64,000 nucleotides of DNA. Origin: JABCPE02 sp963520375 (GTDB taxonomy: Bacteria > Bacteroidota > Bacteroidia > Flavobacteriales > Weeksellaceae). This document shows, one piece after another, positions 24,224 to 33,077 of this stretch (its first letter is position 1; each line of letters starts with the position of its first letter). The stretch lies in the NCBI GenBank assembly GCA_963520375.1, contig CAUQQF010000001.1, positions 91,507 through 155,506 on the forward strand, written 5' to 3'. The notes under the pieces are model-generated. The model searched no databases and had not been told where the DNA came from. It was given only the letters and a program-made list of their open reading frames with translations. The position numbers were made by a program, and so were the translations under genes.

Positions 24224-26263
24224 ATGAAGAACATTAAATATATCGCGGCCGCTTTCCTATTTTCTGGAATGGTCTATGCACAAAATATTGACATCAATGC
24301 AATGCCTAAACCAGGTCCTACACCTGCTATCAACATTGCAAAGCCCAGCACTTTTAAACTTAAAAACGGACTTACTGTTTTAGTAGTAGAAAACAACAAA
24401 CTTCCAAGAGTAAATATCCGTCTTACTATAGACAGACCTCCTGTTTATGAAGGAAATATTGTAGGAGTTGGAGAAATCATGGCTGACCAGCTTGGCATGG
24501 GAACTACCAAATTAAGCAAAGAGGAATTCAACAAGAAAATTGATTTCTTGGGGGCATATCTTAGTTTTTCTTCAGAAGGAGCAGGAGCTAATACTCTTTC
24601 TAAATACTCTACGCAGGTTATCAACCTAATGGCGGATGCTGTTGTTAATCCAAAATTCTCTGCGGAAGAAGTAAATAAATCCAAAGAAAGGACCATAGAG
24701 GGATTAAAAACAAAAGAAAAAGATGCTAGTGAAATCGCTAGACGAGTTGATAATGCGCTTACTTATGGTAAAAATACCGCTCTTGGTGAATTTGTAACTG
24801 AAGAAAGCATCAATAAAATCCAGCTGAAAGATGTTCAGGATTTTTATAAAAAATACTATGCACCAGACAATGCCTATTTGGTAATTGTAGGAGATGTAAA
24901 AACTTCCGAAATCAAAAAATTAGTAGAAAAAGAATTTGGAAAATGGAAAAAATCTGGAACTAAATTCGCTGCGGTAGAACCTACTAAAAACCTGCCTGCT
25001 ACGGAAATCAACATCGTAGATGTGCCTACAGCCGTGCAGTCCGTTATCCGTGTAGGAAACATTTCTACGCTCCAAATGAAAGACCCACAGTATTTCAGTG
25101 GAGTGATTGCCAACTACATCCTTGGCGGTGGTGGTGAAGCCAGATTATTCATGAATCTTCGTGAGAAAAACGGCTATACTTATGGAGCTTATTCTCGTCT
25201 TTCTACAAACAAATACAGTCCATACTTCTCTGCTAATGCAAGTGTGAGAAATGAAGTAACGGACAAAGCTGTAGTAGAATTCATGAACGAATTAAAAGGT
25301 ATTTCTCAAATAAAACCAGAGGAACTAACCAACGCAAAAGCAAAACTAAAAGGAGAGTTCATCATGTCATTAGAAAAACCTGAAACTATCGCTAGGTTTG
25401 CTCTTAATGAAAGACTTTACAGCCTTCCTGCTGATTTCTATGCTAATTATCTGAAATCCATAGACAAAGTAACTACTTCCGATGTTTCAGCTGCTGCAAA
25501 AGCCTATATCCTTCCTAACCAAAGTAGAATTTTCGTGGCTGGAAAAGGCTCTGAAATCGCAGATGGTTTAGAAAAGTTAGGCTATCCAGTGAAATATTTT
25601 GACAAATTTGCGAATCCTGCTTCCAAACCAGAAACAAAGAAAATAGCTGCTGGTGTTACCGCTGAATCCATCGGACAAAAATACATCGCTGCTATCGGAG
25701 GAAAAGCAAATGTAGAGAGAATCAATTCATTACAGATGAATTCTTCTGCAACAGTACAAGGAATGACCATAGAAACCATTACTTTAGCAGCAAAAGGTGG
25801 AAAAACATCCGTAGAGATGAAAATGATGGGACAGAGTATGCAGAAAATCGTTTTTGATGGAAAGGACGGCTACATCATGGCACAAGGACAAAAACAGCCT
25901 CTACCAGCAGAACTAAAAGAAGAGTTGGCTGCAAATAAAGAAATCTTTCCAGAACTGACTTTCAATGCTAAAAATACGACATTAAGAGGCATTGAAAATG
26001 TGAACGGAGAAGAAGTTTATGCGATAAAAAAAGGAAACAAGACTTACTTCTACAGTGTAAAAACTGGGCTAAAAGTAGGTGAATCCCAAACACAGAAAAT
26101 GCAAGGACAAGAAATCATAGTTCCTACTTACTACTCGGATTACAAAGAGGTTTCTGGAGTGAAACTTCCTTTCAAAATCAGCCAAAATATGGGAGGTATA
26201 GAAATGAACTCTGATGTAAAATCCTACGAAATCAATAAAGCAACGGATAAAGATTTCAAATAA
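24224..26263 (+). CDS. Exported M16 non-catalytic subunit with LolA/LppX-like C-terminal extension
   Basis: 679 residues: signal peptide (1-19), M16 domains at about 35-465, and an extra beta-rich domain at about 475-679. In the position of the zinc motif the sequence reads VGEIMADQLGMGT, so it cannot bind zinc. The conserved Arg/Tyr motif of the partner, RLFMNLREKNGYTYGAYS, is present near 305-322. The C-terminal extension (IGGKANVERINSLQMNSSATV onward) resembles the LolA-like beta sheet of lipid-binding sorting proteins. The two M16 subunits normally work as a heterodimer. A terminator follows at 26280. Confidence 0.9.
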   Translation: MKNIKYIAAAFLFSGMVYAQNIDINAMPKPGPTPAINIAKPSTFKLKNGLTVLVVENNKLPRVNIRLTIDRPPVYEGNIVGVGEIMADQLGMGTTKLSKEEFNKKIDFLGAYLSFSSEGAGANTLSKYSTQVINLMADAVVNPKFSAEEVNKSKERTIEGLKTKEKDASEIARRVDNALTYGKNTALGEFVTEESINKIQLKDVQDFYKKYYAPDNAYLVIVGDVKTSEIKKLVEKEFGKWKKSGTKFAAVEPTKNLPATEINIVDVPTAVQSVIRVGNISTLQMKDPQYFSGVIANYILGGGGEARLFMNLREKNGYTYGAYSRLSTNKYSPYFSANASVRNEVTDKAVVEFMNELKGISQIKPEELTNAKAKLKGEFIMSLEKPETIARFALNERLYSLPADFYANYLKSIDKVTTSDVSAAAKAYILPNQSRIFVAGKGSEIADGLEKLGYPVKYFDKFANPASKPETKKIAAGVTAESIGQKYIAAIGGKANVERINSLQMNSSATVQGMTIETITLAAKGGKTSVEMKMMGQSMQKIVFDGKDGYIMAQGQKQPLPAELKEELAANKEIFPELTFNAKNTTLRGIENVNGEEVYAIKKGNKTYFYSVKTGLKVGESQTQKMQGQEIIVPTYYSDYKEVSGVKLPFKISQNMGGIEMNSDVKSYEINKATDKDFK

Positions 26264-26279
26264 TCATTCATCTATTAAC

Positions 26280-26312
26280 AACCAGCCTTCTTTTGAAGGC
26301 TGGTTTATTTTT
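26280..26312 (+). terminator. Intrinsic terminator
   Basis: An 11-bp stem (AACCAGCCTTC/GAAGGCTGGTT) with a TTTT loop followed by a T-rich tract, 16 bp after the M16 pair. Confidence 0.88.
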
Positions 26313-26366
26313 ATGAACTAATAATGTATCTATTAACAATTATTTATCATTAAATTTGGTGATGAA

Positions 26367-26398
26367 TTTGCACAGTTCAAAAAAAAGCAATACTTTTG
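26367..26398 (+). promoter_or_regulatory. Complete Bacteroidota promoter of rpsF operon: TTTG-N20-TACTTTTG
   Basis: TTTG at 26367-26370 and TACTTTTG at 26391-26398, exactly 20 bp apart, 29 bp before the rpsF start. This is a textbook match to the Bacteroidota consensus and fits a highly expressed ribosomal operon. Confidence 0.85.
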
Positions 26399-26427
26399 CA
26401 AACTAATTAAATAAATATTTCAACATT

Positions 26428-26769
26428 ATGAATCATTATGAAACTGTTTTCATTTTAACTCCCGTTCTATCTGATTCTCAGGTGGAGGAAGCAGTGAGAA
26501 AATTTGAAGACCTTTTAAAGGAGCACAATTGCGAAATTGTAGCAAAAGAAAACTGGGGACTTAAAAAATTAGCTTACCCTATCCAATTAAAGAAAAATGG
26601 ATTCTACACTTTGATAGAGTTCAAAGGAGAAGGAGCAGTAGTAGCTGACCTAGAATTAGCTTTCAAGAGAGATGAAAGAGTAATCCGTTACCTTACTACT
26701 AAACTTGACAAACATGCGGTAGAATACGCTGTTACGAGAAGAGCTAAACTAAAATCTCAAAAAGCTTAA
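26428..26769 (+). CDS. rpsF: 30S ribosomal protein S6
   Basis: 113 residues. Begins NHYETVFILTPVL, the family's N-terminal strand, with the conserved E-x-x-W-G-L-K-K-L-A-Y-P segment at about 40-51. S6 binds S18 on the platform of the small subunit. First gene of rpsF-rpsR-rplI behind a strong promoter. No ssb or priB gene is inserted between S6 and S18. Confidence 0.97.
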   Translation: MNHYETVFILTPVLSDSQVEEAVRKFEDLLKEHNCEIVAKENWGLKKLAYPIQLKKNGFYTLIEFKGEGAVVADLELAFKRDERVIRYLTTKLDKHAVEYAVTRRAKLKSQKA

Positions 26770-26797
26770 TTTATTAACCCTTTAAAAATTTATTCAA

Positions 26798-27100
26798 ATG
26801 GCAATAGATGAAATGGCACAACAAGCCGCAGCAGGAGGAGAATCTGAAGTAAAATTCCTTACTCCGCTGGATATTAATACTAAATCTGATAAAAAATACT
26901 GTAGATTTAGAAAATACGGAATCAAATATGTAGACTACAAGGATACTAACTTCCTTCTACAATTCGTAAACGAACAAGGTAAAATTTTACCAAGAAGATA
27001 CACAGGAACTTCTTTAAAATACCAAAGAAAAGTTTCTGCAGCTATTAAGAGAGCAAGACACCTTGCATTAATGCCTTATGTTGCTGATTTATTAAAATAA
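26798..27100 (+). CDS. rpsR: 30S ribosomal protein S18
   Basis: 100 residues, slightly longer than average through an N-terminal tail rich in Ala/Glu. The conserved core reads KKYCRFRKYGIKYVDYKD…L…GKILPRRYTGTSLKYQR…AIKRARHLALMPYV, typical of S18. Lies 28 bp after rpsF and 27 bp before rplI in the same operon. Confidence 0.97.
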   Translation: MAIDEMAQQAAAGGESEVKFLTPLDINTKSDKKYCRFRKYGIKYVDYKDTNFLLQFVNEQGKILPRRYTGTSLKYQRKVSAAIKRARHLALMPYVADLLK

Positions 27101-27127
27101 TTCTAACGCAAAACGGACAACAACAAA

Positions 27128-27622
27128 ATGGAAATCATTCTAAAAAAAGATGTAGAGAATTTAGGACTTGAATTCGACACAGTATCAGTAAAACCAGGTT
27201 ATGCTAGAAATTTCCTTATTCCACAAGGATTAGCAGTTTTAGCAACACCTAAAAACAGAGCAGAACTTGCTGCTACATTAGAAGCAAGAAAAGAAGAAGA
27301 AGCTAAACTAATCGCTGCTGCGAAGAGCATCGTAGAACAATTGAAAAAAACTACTGTTTCTATCGCTGCTAAAGTAGGTTCTGGAGATAGATTATTTGGT
27401 TCTATCAACAATATCAATCTAGCTGAAGCTCTTGCTAATGCTGGAGTAAATGTTGATAAGAAATACATCAGAATCCCTGGTAACTCTATCAAGAGATTAG
27501 GTAAATTCTCTGCTAAAATCAGACTTCACAGAGATGTAGAGCATGAATACGAATTTGATGTAGTATCTGATGCTCCTGCAGCTCCTGCTAAAAAAGAAGA
27601 AGCTAAATCTGAAGAAGCTTAG
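27128..27622 (+). CDS. rplI: 50S ribosomal protein L9
   Basis: 164 residues. The N-terminal domain has the canonical ILKKDVENLGLEFDTVSVKPGYARNFLIP segment (read in two parts; the GYARNFLIP signature is at about 24-32), then a long connecting helix and the C-terminal domain. An Ala/Lys/Glu-rich extension ends the protein. Last gene of the S6-S18-L9 operon, followed by a bidirectional terminator. Confidence 0.97.
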   Translation: MEIILKKDVENLGLEFDTVSVKPGYARNFLIPQGLAVLATPKNRAELAATLEARKEEEAKLIAAAKSIVEQLKKTTVSIAAKVGSGDRLFGSINNINLAEALANAGVNVDKKYIRIPGNSIKRLGKFSAKIRLHRDVEHEYEFDVVSDAPAAPAKKEEAKSEEA

Positions 27623-27642
27623 TTTCTGACTTTGATAAAAAT

Positions 27643-27673
27643 AAAAAACCTCTTTTTAGAAAGAGGTTTTTTT
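27643..27673. terminator. Bidirectional terminator between rplI and holB
   Basis: A 13-bp stem (AAAAAACCTCTTT/AAAGAGGTTTTTT) with a TTAG loop. It overlaps the last bases of the convergent minus-strand gene. Confidence 0.88.
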
Positions 27674-28787
27674 AATATCCTTTATGAATGTATCTTATCA
27701 GTTTTATTCCTAAATCTGTCCAAACAATTTTAGAATTGGCATTTCTTTGAATATGCAAATCTACCAAGTTGATTTCATCTAAAATCAGTTCTATATTTGC
27801 GCCTTGGATGTATGTAGAAAAGGCATCCCAGTTAAAATTATTTTTAGTCAGTTTCTTATAAACCAACTCTTCTGCTCCATAATTTTGAATCAGAGCCAGA
27901 CGAAACATCTCTAAACAATAATTCAAAAAATCCTTTTGTTTATCCCTGCTCCACTCGGATATTCCTCTCGCCCAATGGATTATTTCCCTCAGAACGACTG
28001 GCTTTTTCTTCGCCTGAAAAGCATTTCTCACCCAAGTGATGAATAACTCCTCAAAATCATCGTCCAATCTGCCTTTCTCGGCTATTTTTTGAGCAACATT
28101 AAAATTTCCCTGCGACTGATAGGCTATTTCTCTTGCCTGCTCTTCCGAGATTTCATAACGGCTGAGCAGCGCATTTTGGATCTCTTCGTCCTCTATCCTA
28201 GGAACTTCTATTATCTGGCAACGAGACAAAATAGTCTGTAAAATATTTTCTATACTATTGGTCAATAGGAAGATTTTTGTTTTTTCTGGTGGTTCCTCCA
28301 AAAACTTCAAAAATTTATTTGCAGCCGAAGGATTCATCTTATCTATCCCCCATACAATAAGGATTTTCGTTCCTCCTTCATAGCTTTTTAGGCTGAAAGT
28401 TTTCCCCCACTCCTCCACTTCATCGACAGAAATAAGTAACTGTTTATTCCCATCTAAAACCTCTCCCCAATCATGAATAGATATATAAGGATTGGCCAAA
28501 ATCATCTCCCGCCATTCCTGAAAAAAGTTTCTACTCAGCGAGTTATTATTTTTAGTAAAAACAGGAAAACTAAAGTGCAAATCAACATGGTTAAGCGTTT
28601 CCACCTTTGGAGCAGAATGTTCGTTCTCTCTTCTAAAAAGCTCCTGCACATAGGCTAAAACCAAAGGAAGCCCGCCATAGCCTTCCTCACCTACAAATAA
28701 CTGAGCGTGAGCCACTCGGTCTTTATTGATGGAATCTTGAAGAATTTCTATCAGTTTTTTTTGTCCTATTATTTGAGTCCAATTCAT
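27672..28787 (-). CDS. holB: DNA polymerase III delta-prime-like subunit
   Basis: 371 residues with the AAA+ clamp-loader layout: N-terminal MNWTQIIGQKKLIEIL…HAQLFVGEEGYGG, then NPSAANKFLKFLEEPPEKTKIFLLTNS (the 'KxLEEPP' and SRC region, ILSRCQIIEVPR). Walker A is degenerate (GEEGYGGLPL lacks GKT), as expected for delta-prime, which does not hydrolyse ATP. It pairs with DnaX (36128-37210) in the clamp loader. Monocistronic here, with its own terminator. Confidence 0.9.
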   Translation of the reverse strand: MNWTQIIGQKKLIEILQDSINKDRVAHAQLFVGEEGYGGLPLVLAYVQELFRRENEHSAPKVETLNHVDLHFSFPVFTKNNNSLSRNFFQEWREMILANPYISIHDWGEVLDGNKQLLISVDEVEEWGKTFSLKSYEGGTKILIVWGIDKMNPSAANKFLKFLEEPPEKTKIFLLTNSIENILQTILSRCQIIEVPRIEDEEIQNALLSRYEISEEQAREIAYQSQGNFNVAQKIAEKGRLDDDFEELFITWVRNAFQAKKKPVVLREIIHWARGISEWSRDKQKDFLNYCLEMFRLALIQNYGAEELVYKKLTKNNFNWDAFSTYIQGANIELILDEINLVDLHIQRNANSKIVWTDLGIKLIRYIHKGY

Positions 28788-28911
28788 AGCCCAAAGATAG
28801 TATTTTTGGAGAAAATTTTTCTATTTTAACAGAAATAACATATTTTAACATTAAATAAATTTTTGATTTTCATTATTAATTAAGATATTTGCAATATTTT
28901 AAAAATAAAGA

Positions 28912-30189
28912 ATGAAGAAAATTGTCGTTTCAATTTTTGTGGCAGCATTAGGTTCACATGCAGCAGCTCAGAATATCGGAAACTCTCCTTATGCAGCTTA
29001 TGGAATCGGAGATATCAAATATGATAACTCTGTGGAAACTCGGTCTATGGGTGGGATTTCTGCTGCTTATGTTTGGGATTTTAACAATCAATTTAATTTT
29101 CAAAACCCTGCAGCAAACCAGAATTTGGAAATCACTTCCCTAAGATTTCATGGGACTAACGAAAACCAATATTTCAAATCTGGATATAATGGGAATAAAT
29201 ATGGTAAACATTCCTCCTATCTTTCAGGAATTTCCTTAGCTTTTCCTCTTTCTAAAAAGGTAAAATTAGGGATAGGATATCAGCCATATAGTTCAAAAGA
29301 TTACAGCATCACACAGAGTACATCTCTACCAGATGGAACTGCTGGTGTTCAGAATTTCACTGGCGAGGGCGGTATCAATCTTGTTCAGCTTGGAGTGGGA
29401 TATTCCATTACACCTAGTTTCTCCGTAGGTTTGTCTAACAATCTATACTTTGGGAGAATTTCTGATGTTCAGGAAACAGCCTATGAAAACACTACTTTGA
29501 TAAGCAGTATAGAAAACGAATCAAGTGTTACAAGTTTTAATTTTACATTAGGTTCTGTTTATCAGAAAAAACTTAAAAATAATAAAAAGCTGACCCTTGG
29601 GGCTTCTTATACTTTTGGGAATACTTCGGATTTTAAATCAACTTACACAAACAGCTCCTATTATCTAAACGGGACTACTAAGTCTAATGAAGATATTGTA
29701 GCACAAGAATCCAAAAACACAAGCAATACTATTCCGCAGAAATTATCTCTCGGCGTAGGATTCGGGCACGATGCTAAATGGTTCGTTTCTGGTCAGTTTG
29801 ACTACAAAAGCGGGAAAAATGCTGAGTCTCTACGCTACCTATCTTACAACTATGACAATGCTTACAGAGTATCTGTAGGGGGGTGGTATCTTCCTAACTA
29901 CAATAATTTTAGAAATTATTTTTCAAGAGTTACCTACCGTTATGGGGCTTTTTATGAAAAAGGACATCTAAATGTAAATGGTACTAATATCAACCAATAC
30001 GGGCTTTCGTTCGGAGCATCTTTCCCTTTCCAAAAAAGCAATGTTACCAGACTTAGCACCTTGGATTTAGGTATAGAATTAGGACAAAGAGGAACGGTTA
30101 AAAATAATTTAATCAGAGAAAATTTCTTGAACTTCACCATTGGTATAAACTTTGCCAACAAATGGTTTGAAAAACAATACTTTGACTAG
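28912..30189 (+). CDS. Outer-membrane beta-barrel protein (FadL/porin-like)
   Basis: 425 residues: signal peptide 1-19 (…SHAAAQ), then a plug-like N-terminal segment NIGNSPYAAYGIGD…SMGGISAAY followed by many amphipathic strands. The N-terminal text resembles the N-terminus of FadL/OMPP1-type hydrophobic substrate transporters of Bacteroidota. The C-terminus ends in aromatic residues (…KQYFD). The lptC-like gene follows 12 bp downstream, suggesting co-expression with outer-membrane biogenesis. Substrate unknown. Confidence 0.75.
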   Translation: MKKIVVSIFVAALGSHAAAQNIGNSPYAAYGIGDIKYDNSVETRSMGGISAAYVWDFNNQFNFQNPAANQNLEITSLRFHGTNENQYFKSGYNGNKYGKHSSYLSGISLAFPLSKKVKLGIGYQPYSSKDYSITQSTSLPDGTAGVQNFTGEGGINLVQLGVGYSITPSFSVGLSNNLYFGRISDVQETAYENTTLISSIENESSVTSFNFTLGSVYQKKLKNNKKLTLGASYTFGNTSDFKSTYTNSSYYLNGTTKSNEDIVAQESKNTSNTIPQKLSLGVGFGHDAKWFVSGQFDYKSGKNAESLRYLSYNYDNAYRVSVGGWYLPNYNNFRNYFSRVTYRYGAFYEKGHLNVNGTNINQYGLSFGASFPFQKSNVTRLSTLDLGIELGQRGTVKNNLIRENFLNFTIGINFANKWFEKQYFD

Positions 30190-30201
30190 TTTTTTCTTTT
30201 T

Positions 30202-30786
30202 ATGAAATTTCAAATAAATAAATACAAAAAAAATATAGTTGCTGTTTTTTCCGTAGCTATATTTTTTGTTTTGCATTCTTGTGAAGAAGACCTTACAGAG
30301 GTCAATAGAGACAAGAATAAAAATTTCCCTTCCAGAGTTATTTATAATTCAAACATTATACAGAAAGATTCTGGTTTCGTGAAAATCAGATTCAAAGCGC
30401 CTATTTTAGAGGAATATGAGTTCATAGACACGCCATATATAGAAGCAAAAAAAGGGATTTATCTTGAATTTTATGACAAAAAAAATCCTGAGGTTCCTGG
30501 AACTTTAAAGGCGAATTATGCTAAATTCATAGAAAAAAAAGAATACTATGAAGCCAAAGGCGGAGTGAAGGTGACCAATAGTGAGGGACAGACTTTCGTG
30601 ATGAAATCCATCTACTGGGACAAGAAAAATAAACAGATGTACACCAAAGATTCGGTTTTTATTTCTGATAAAGAAGGAAATGTCTTCGTGGCGGCGAACG
30701 GAATGGTTGCCAAAGATGATTTTACAGAATATACTTTCTATAACAACTCAGGAGAAATCAACCCAAAAAAAATGCCCGACAAATAG
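30202..30786 (+). CDS. lptC: LptC-like LPS transport lipoprotein
   Basis: 194 residues with an N-terminal hydrophobic segment and lipobox LHSC (Cys27). The remainder is a beta-jellyroll-like series of strands: IEAKKGIYLEFYD…TLKANYAKFIEKKEYYEAKGGVKVTN (read in parts), the pattern of the LptC/OstA fold that carries lipopolysaccharide across the periplasm. It is co-directional with the outer-membrane protein gene 12 bp upstream. The terminator at 30804-30839 closes the unit. Confidence 0.82.
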   Translation: MKFQINKYKKNIVAVFSVAIFFVLHSCEEDLTEVNRDKNKNFPSRVIYNSNIIQKDSGFVKIRFKAPILEEYEFIDTPYIEAKKGIYLEFYDKKNPEVPGTLKANYAKFIEKKEYYEAKGGVKVTNSEGQTFVMKSIYWDKKNKQMYTKDSVFISDKEGNVFVAANGMVAKDDFTEYTFYNNSGEINPKKMPDK

Positions 30787-30803
30787 GCTTTTTATAAAAA
30801 TTA

Positions 30804-30839
30804 AAAATAAATCCTCTTCACGCGAAGAGGATTTATTTT
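30804..30839. terminator. Bidirectional terminator between lptC and cysN
   Basis: A perfect 16-bp stem (AAAATAAATCCTCTTC/GAAGAGGATTTATTTT) with a 4-nt loop between convergent genes. Confidence 0.9.
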
Positions 30840-30856
30840 ATCTGATTTGAAGTATT

Positions 30857-32098
30857 TTATTTAAACAAAACTGCTCCCACCGTTACAAAACTAGTTTGGT
30901 CTATCAAAATAGCACTTCCATTTTCACGGATACTTTGATAGCTGTCGTAGCTCAGCGGCGTGGAGGTTTTCAGCAGAACTTCTACTACCTCGTTCAACCC
31001 TGCATTGGCTGGGTTCATCTCCTTTTCAAGGGTGTTTACATCCAGTCGGTATCGGATTTCCTTCACCATAGCGATTACAGTTTTGCTGTTATGCTGAAGC
31101 AGGTATTTAGTCCCAATAGTCAAAGGTTTTTCGTCCATCCAGCACACAAGCGCCTCGATGTCTTGACCAGTTTTCAACAAATTATCTTCTTTTGCTATCA
31201 AATCTCCTCGGCTAATGTCTATATCATCCGCCAGATGAAGCACAGCACTCTGTGGAGCGAAACATTCCTGAACTTCCTTACCGCCAACTTCTATGGTTTT
31301 TATGGTAGTTTCTATATTAGAAGGATAGATTTTTACCTTGTCATTCACCGCAAAAACTCCACTTTCCACCTTTCCTGCATAACCTCTGTAATCATGAAGT
31401 TCATCAACCTGTGGACGAAGAACCAGCTGCACTGGGAACCTTCCATTCACATGATTTAGAGAAGTCTGAAGCTCTACCGTTTCCAAAAGATTTAGCAATG
31501 CAGAACCTTTATACCAAGGCATTTTTTCGGACTTATCCACCACATTGTCACCATCTTTCGCACTGATAGGAATGAATTTAACATCCTTTAAAGCTAATGA
31601 ATGGGCAACTTTTTCATATTCTTTTACAATCTCGTTGAACTTTTCTTCGGAATAATCCACCAAGTCCATTTTATTTATCGCCACCACCACATGCGGAATG
31701 TTCAAGAGTGAAGCAATGATAGAGTGTCTTTTAGTCTGTTCTATCACGCCATTTCTGGCATCCACCAAGATGATAATCAAATCTGCATTGGACGCTCCTG
31801 TCACCATGTTTCGTGTGTACTGGATATGCCCTGGCGCATCAGCGATGATGAATTTTCTCTTCGGTGTGGAGAAATATTTATACGCCACATCTATGGTGAT
31901 TCCCTGCTCTCTTTCTGCACGAAGTCCATCGGTCAAAAGAGCTAAATCCACCTCTCCATCCTCACGATTTTTGGTGCTTCTTTCGATGGCTTCCAGCTGG
32001 TCTACTAGTATATTTTTGCTGTCGTAGAGAAGTCTTCCGATGAGGGTACTTTTTCCGTCATCTACACTTCCTGCCGTTAAAAATCTTAATATATCCAT
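30857..32098 (-). CDS. cysN: Sulfate adenylyltransferase subunit 1 (GTPase)
   Basis: 413 residues from the ATG at 32098; an in-frame TTG five codons upstream is less likely. The GTPase core has GSVDDGKST (about 10-18), the switch segment AEREQGITIDVAY, DAPGH and NKMD. The elongation-factor-like C-terminal domains follow. With CysD it forms APS from sulfate and ATP, driven by GTP hydrolysis. The protein ends without any fused CysC (APS kinase) domain, in contrast to the CysNC fusions of some bacteria. Last gene of cysH-cysD-cysN. Confidence 0.95.
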   Translation of the reverse strand: MDILRFLTAGSVDDGKSTLIGRLLYDSKNILVDQLEAIERSTKNREDGEVDLALLTDGLRAEREQGITIDVAYKYFSTPKRKFIIADAPGHIQYTRNMVTGASNADLIIILVDARNGVIEQTKRHSIIASLLNIPHVVVAINKMDLVDYSEEKFNEIVKEYEKVAHSLALKDVKFIPISAKDGDNVVDKSEKMPWYKGSALLNLLETVELQTSLNHVNGRFPVQLVLRPQVDELHDYRGYAGKVESGVFAVNDKVKIYPSNIETTIKTIEVGGKEVQECFAPQSAVLHLADDIDISRGDLIAKEDNLLKTGQDIEALVCWMDEKPLTIGTKYLLQHNSKTVIAMVKEIRYRLDVNTLEKEMNPANAGLNEVVEVLLKTSTPLSYDSYQSIRENGSAILIDQTSFVTVGAVLFK

Positions 32099-32118
32099 TT
32101 TAATTAAATCCAAAAAGT

Positions 32119-33036
32119 TTAAAAATACCCGTTTTTCTTTCTGTCCTCCATTGCCGCTTCTGATATTTTGTCATCGATACGCGTTTCTCCTCTTTCGCTG
32201 GTACGAGTGGCAGTAATTTCGTTGATGATATCATCTATGATATAGGCTTCAGACTCCACCGCGGCAGTACAGGTCATATCTCCCACGGTACGATAGCGGA
32301 CTTTCTTCTTCAAAATCACATCATTTTCATCAATTTGGATGTATGGAGAAACTGCTATCAGCTGTCCTTGGTGGTCTATCACTTCTCTTTCGTGAGAGAA
32401 ATAAACCGAAGGAAGTTCTATTTTTTCTCGGCGAATGTAGTTCCAAACATCCAGCTCTGTCCAGTTGCTGATAGGGAAAACACGCACATTTTCTCCTTTG
32501 TGGATTTTTCCGTTATAGGTATGCCATAATTCTGGGCGCTGAAGTTTTGGGTCCCAGCCTCCAAAATCATCTCGAACAGAGAAAATTCTTTCCTTAGCTC
32601 TGGCTTTTTCCTCATCGCGGCGTGCTCCACCGATACAAGCATCAAACTCAAATTCCTCTATCGTGTCCAAAAGTGTATAACTTTGCAATGCATTTCGGCT
32701 GGCAAATTTTCCTTTTGGCTCGGTAAGTCCTTTACTTTTTATCGTATCTTCTACTTTTCTAACAATAAGTTTTTCACCTAATTTCTTTACTATATTATCA
32801 CGAAATTCAAGTGCTTCAGGGAAATTATGCCCTGTGTCAATATGCACCAGCGGAAACGGAAATTTACACGGACGAAAAGCCTTCAAAGCCAAATGTACCA
32901 AGACTATAGAGTCCTTACCTCCACTAAACAGCAATGCAGGTTTCTCAAATTGTCCTGCCACTTCACGAAATATATGAATCGACTCAGATTCTAACTGGTC
33001 TAGATAATCTAAAGTTCGTTCTTTATGATTACTCAT
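32119..33036 (-). CDS. cysD: Sulfate adenylyltransferase subunit 2
   Basis: 305 residues. The PP-loop motif SGGKDSIVLVHLA (about 39-51), HIDTGHNFPEALEFRD and the C-terminal CTAAVESEA…RGETRIDD segment are characteristic of CysD, the catalytic ATP-sulfurylase subunit. Lies 20 bp upstream of cysN and 41 bp after cysH, clearly one operon. Confidence 0.96.
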   Translation of the reverse strand: MSNHKERTLDYLDQLESESIHIFREVAGQFEKPALLFSGGKDSIVLVHLALKAFRPCKFPFPLVHIDTGHNFPEALEFRDNIVKKLGEKLIVRKVEDTIKSKGLTEPKGKFASRNALQSYTLLDTIEEFEFDACIGGARRDEEKARAKERIFSVRDDFGGWDPKLQRPELWHTYNGKIHKGENVRVFPISNWTELDVWNYIRREKIELPSVYFSHEREVIDHQGQLIAVSPYIQIDENDVILKKKVRYRTVGDMTCTAAVESEAYIIDDIINEITATRTSERGETRIDDKISEAAMEDRKKNGYF

Positions 33037-33077
33037 AATATATTTTTTAAAATTTAAACAATCAACGAATAAAATTC

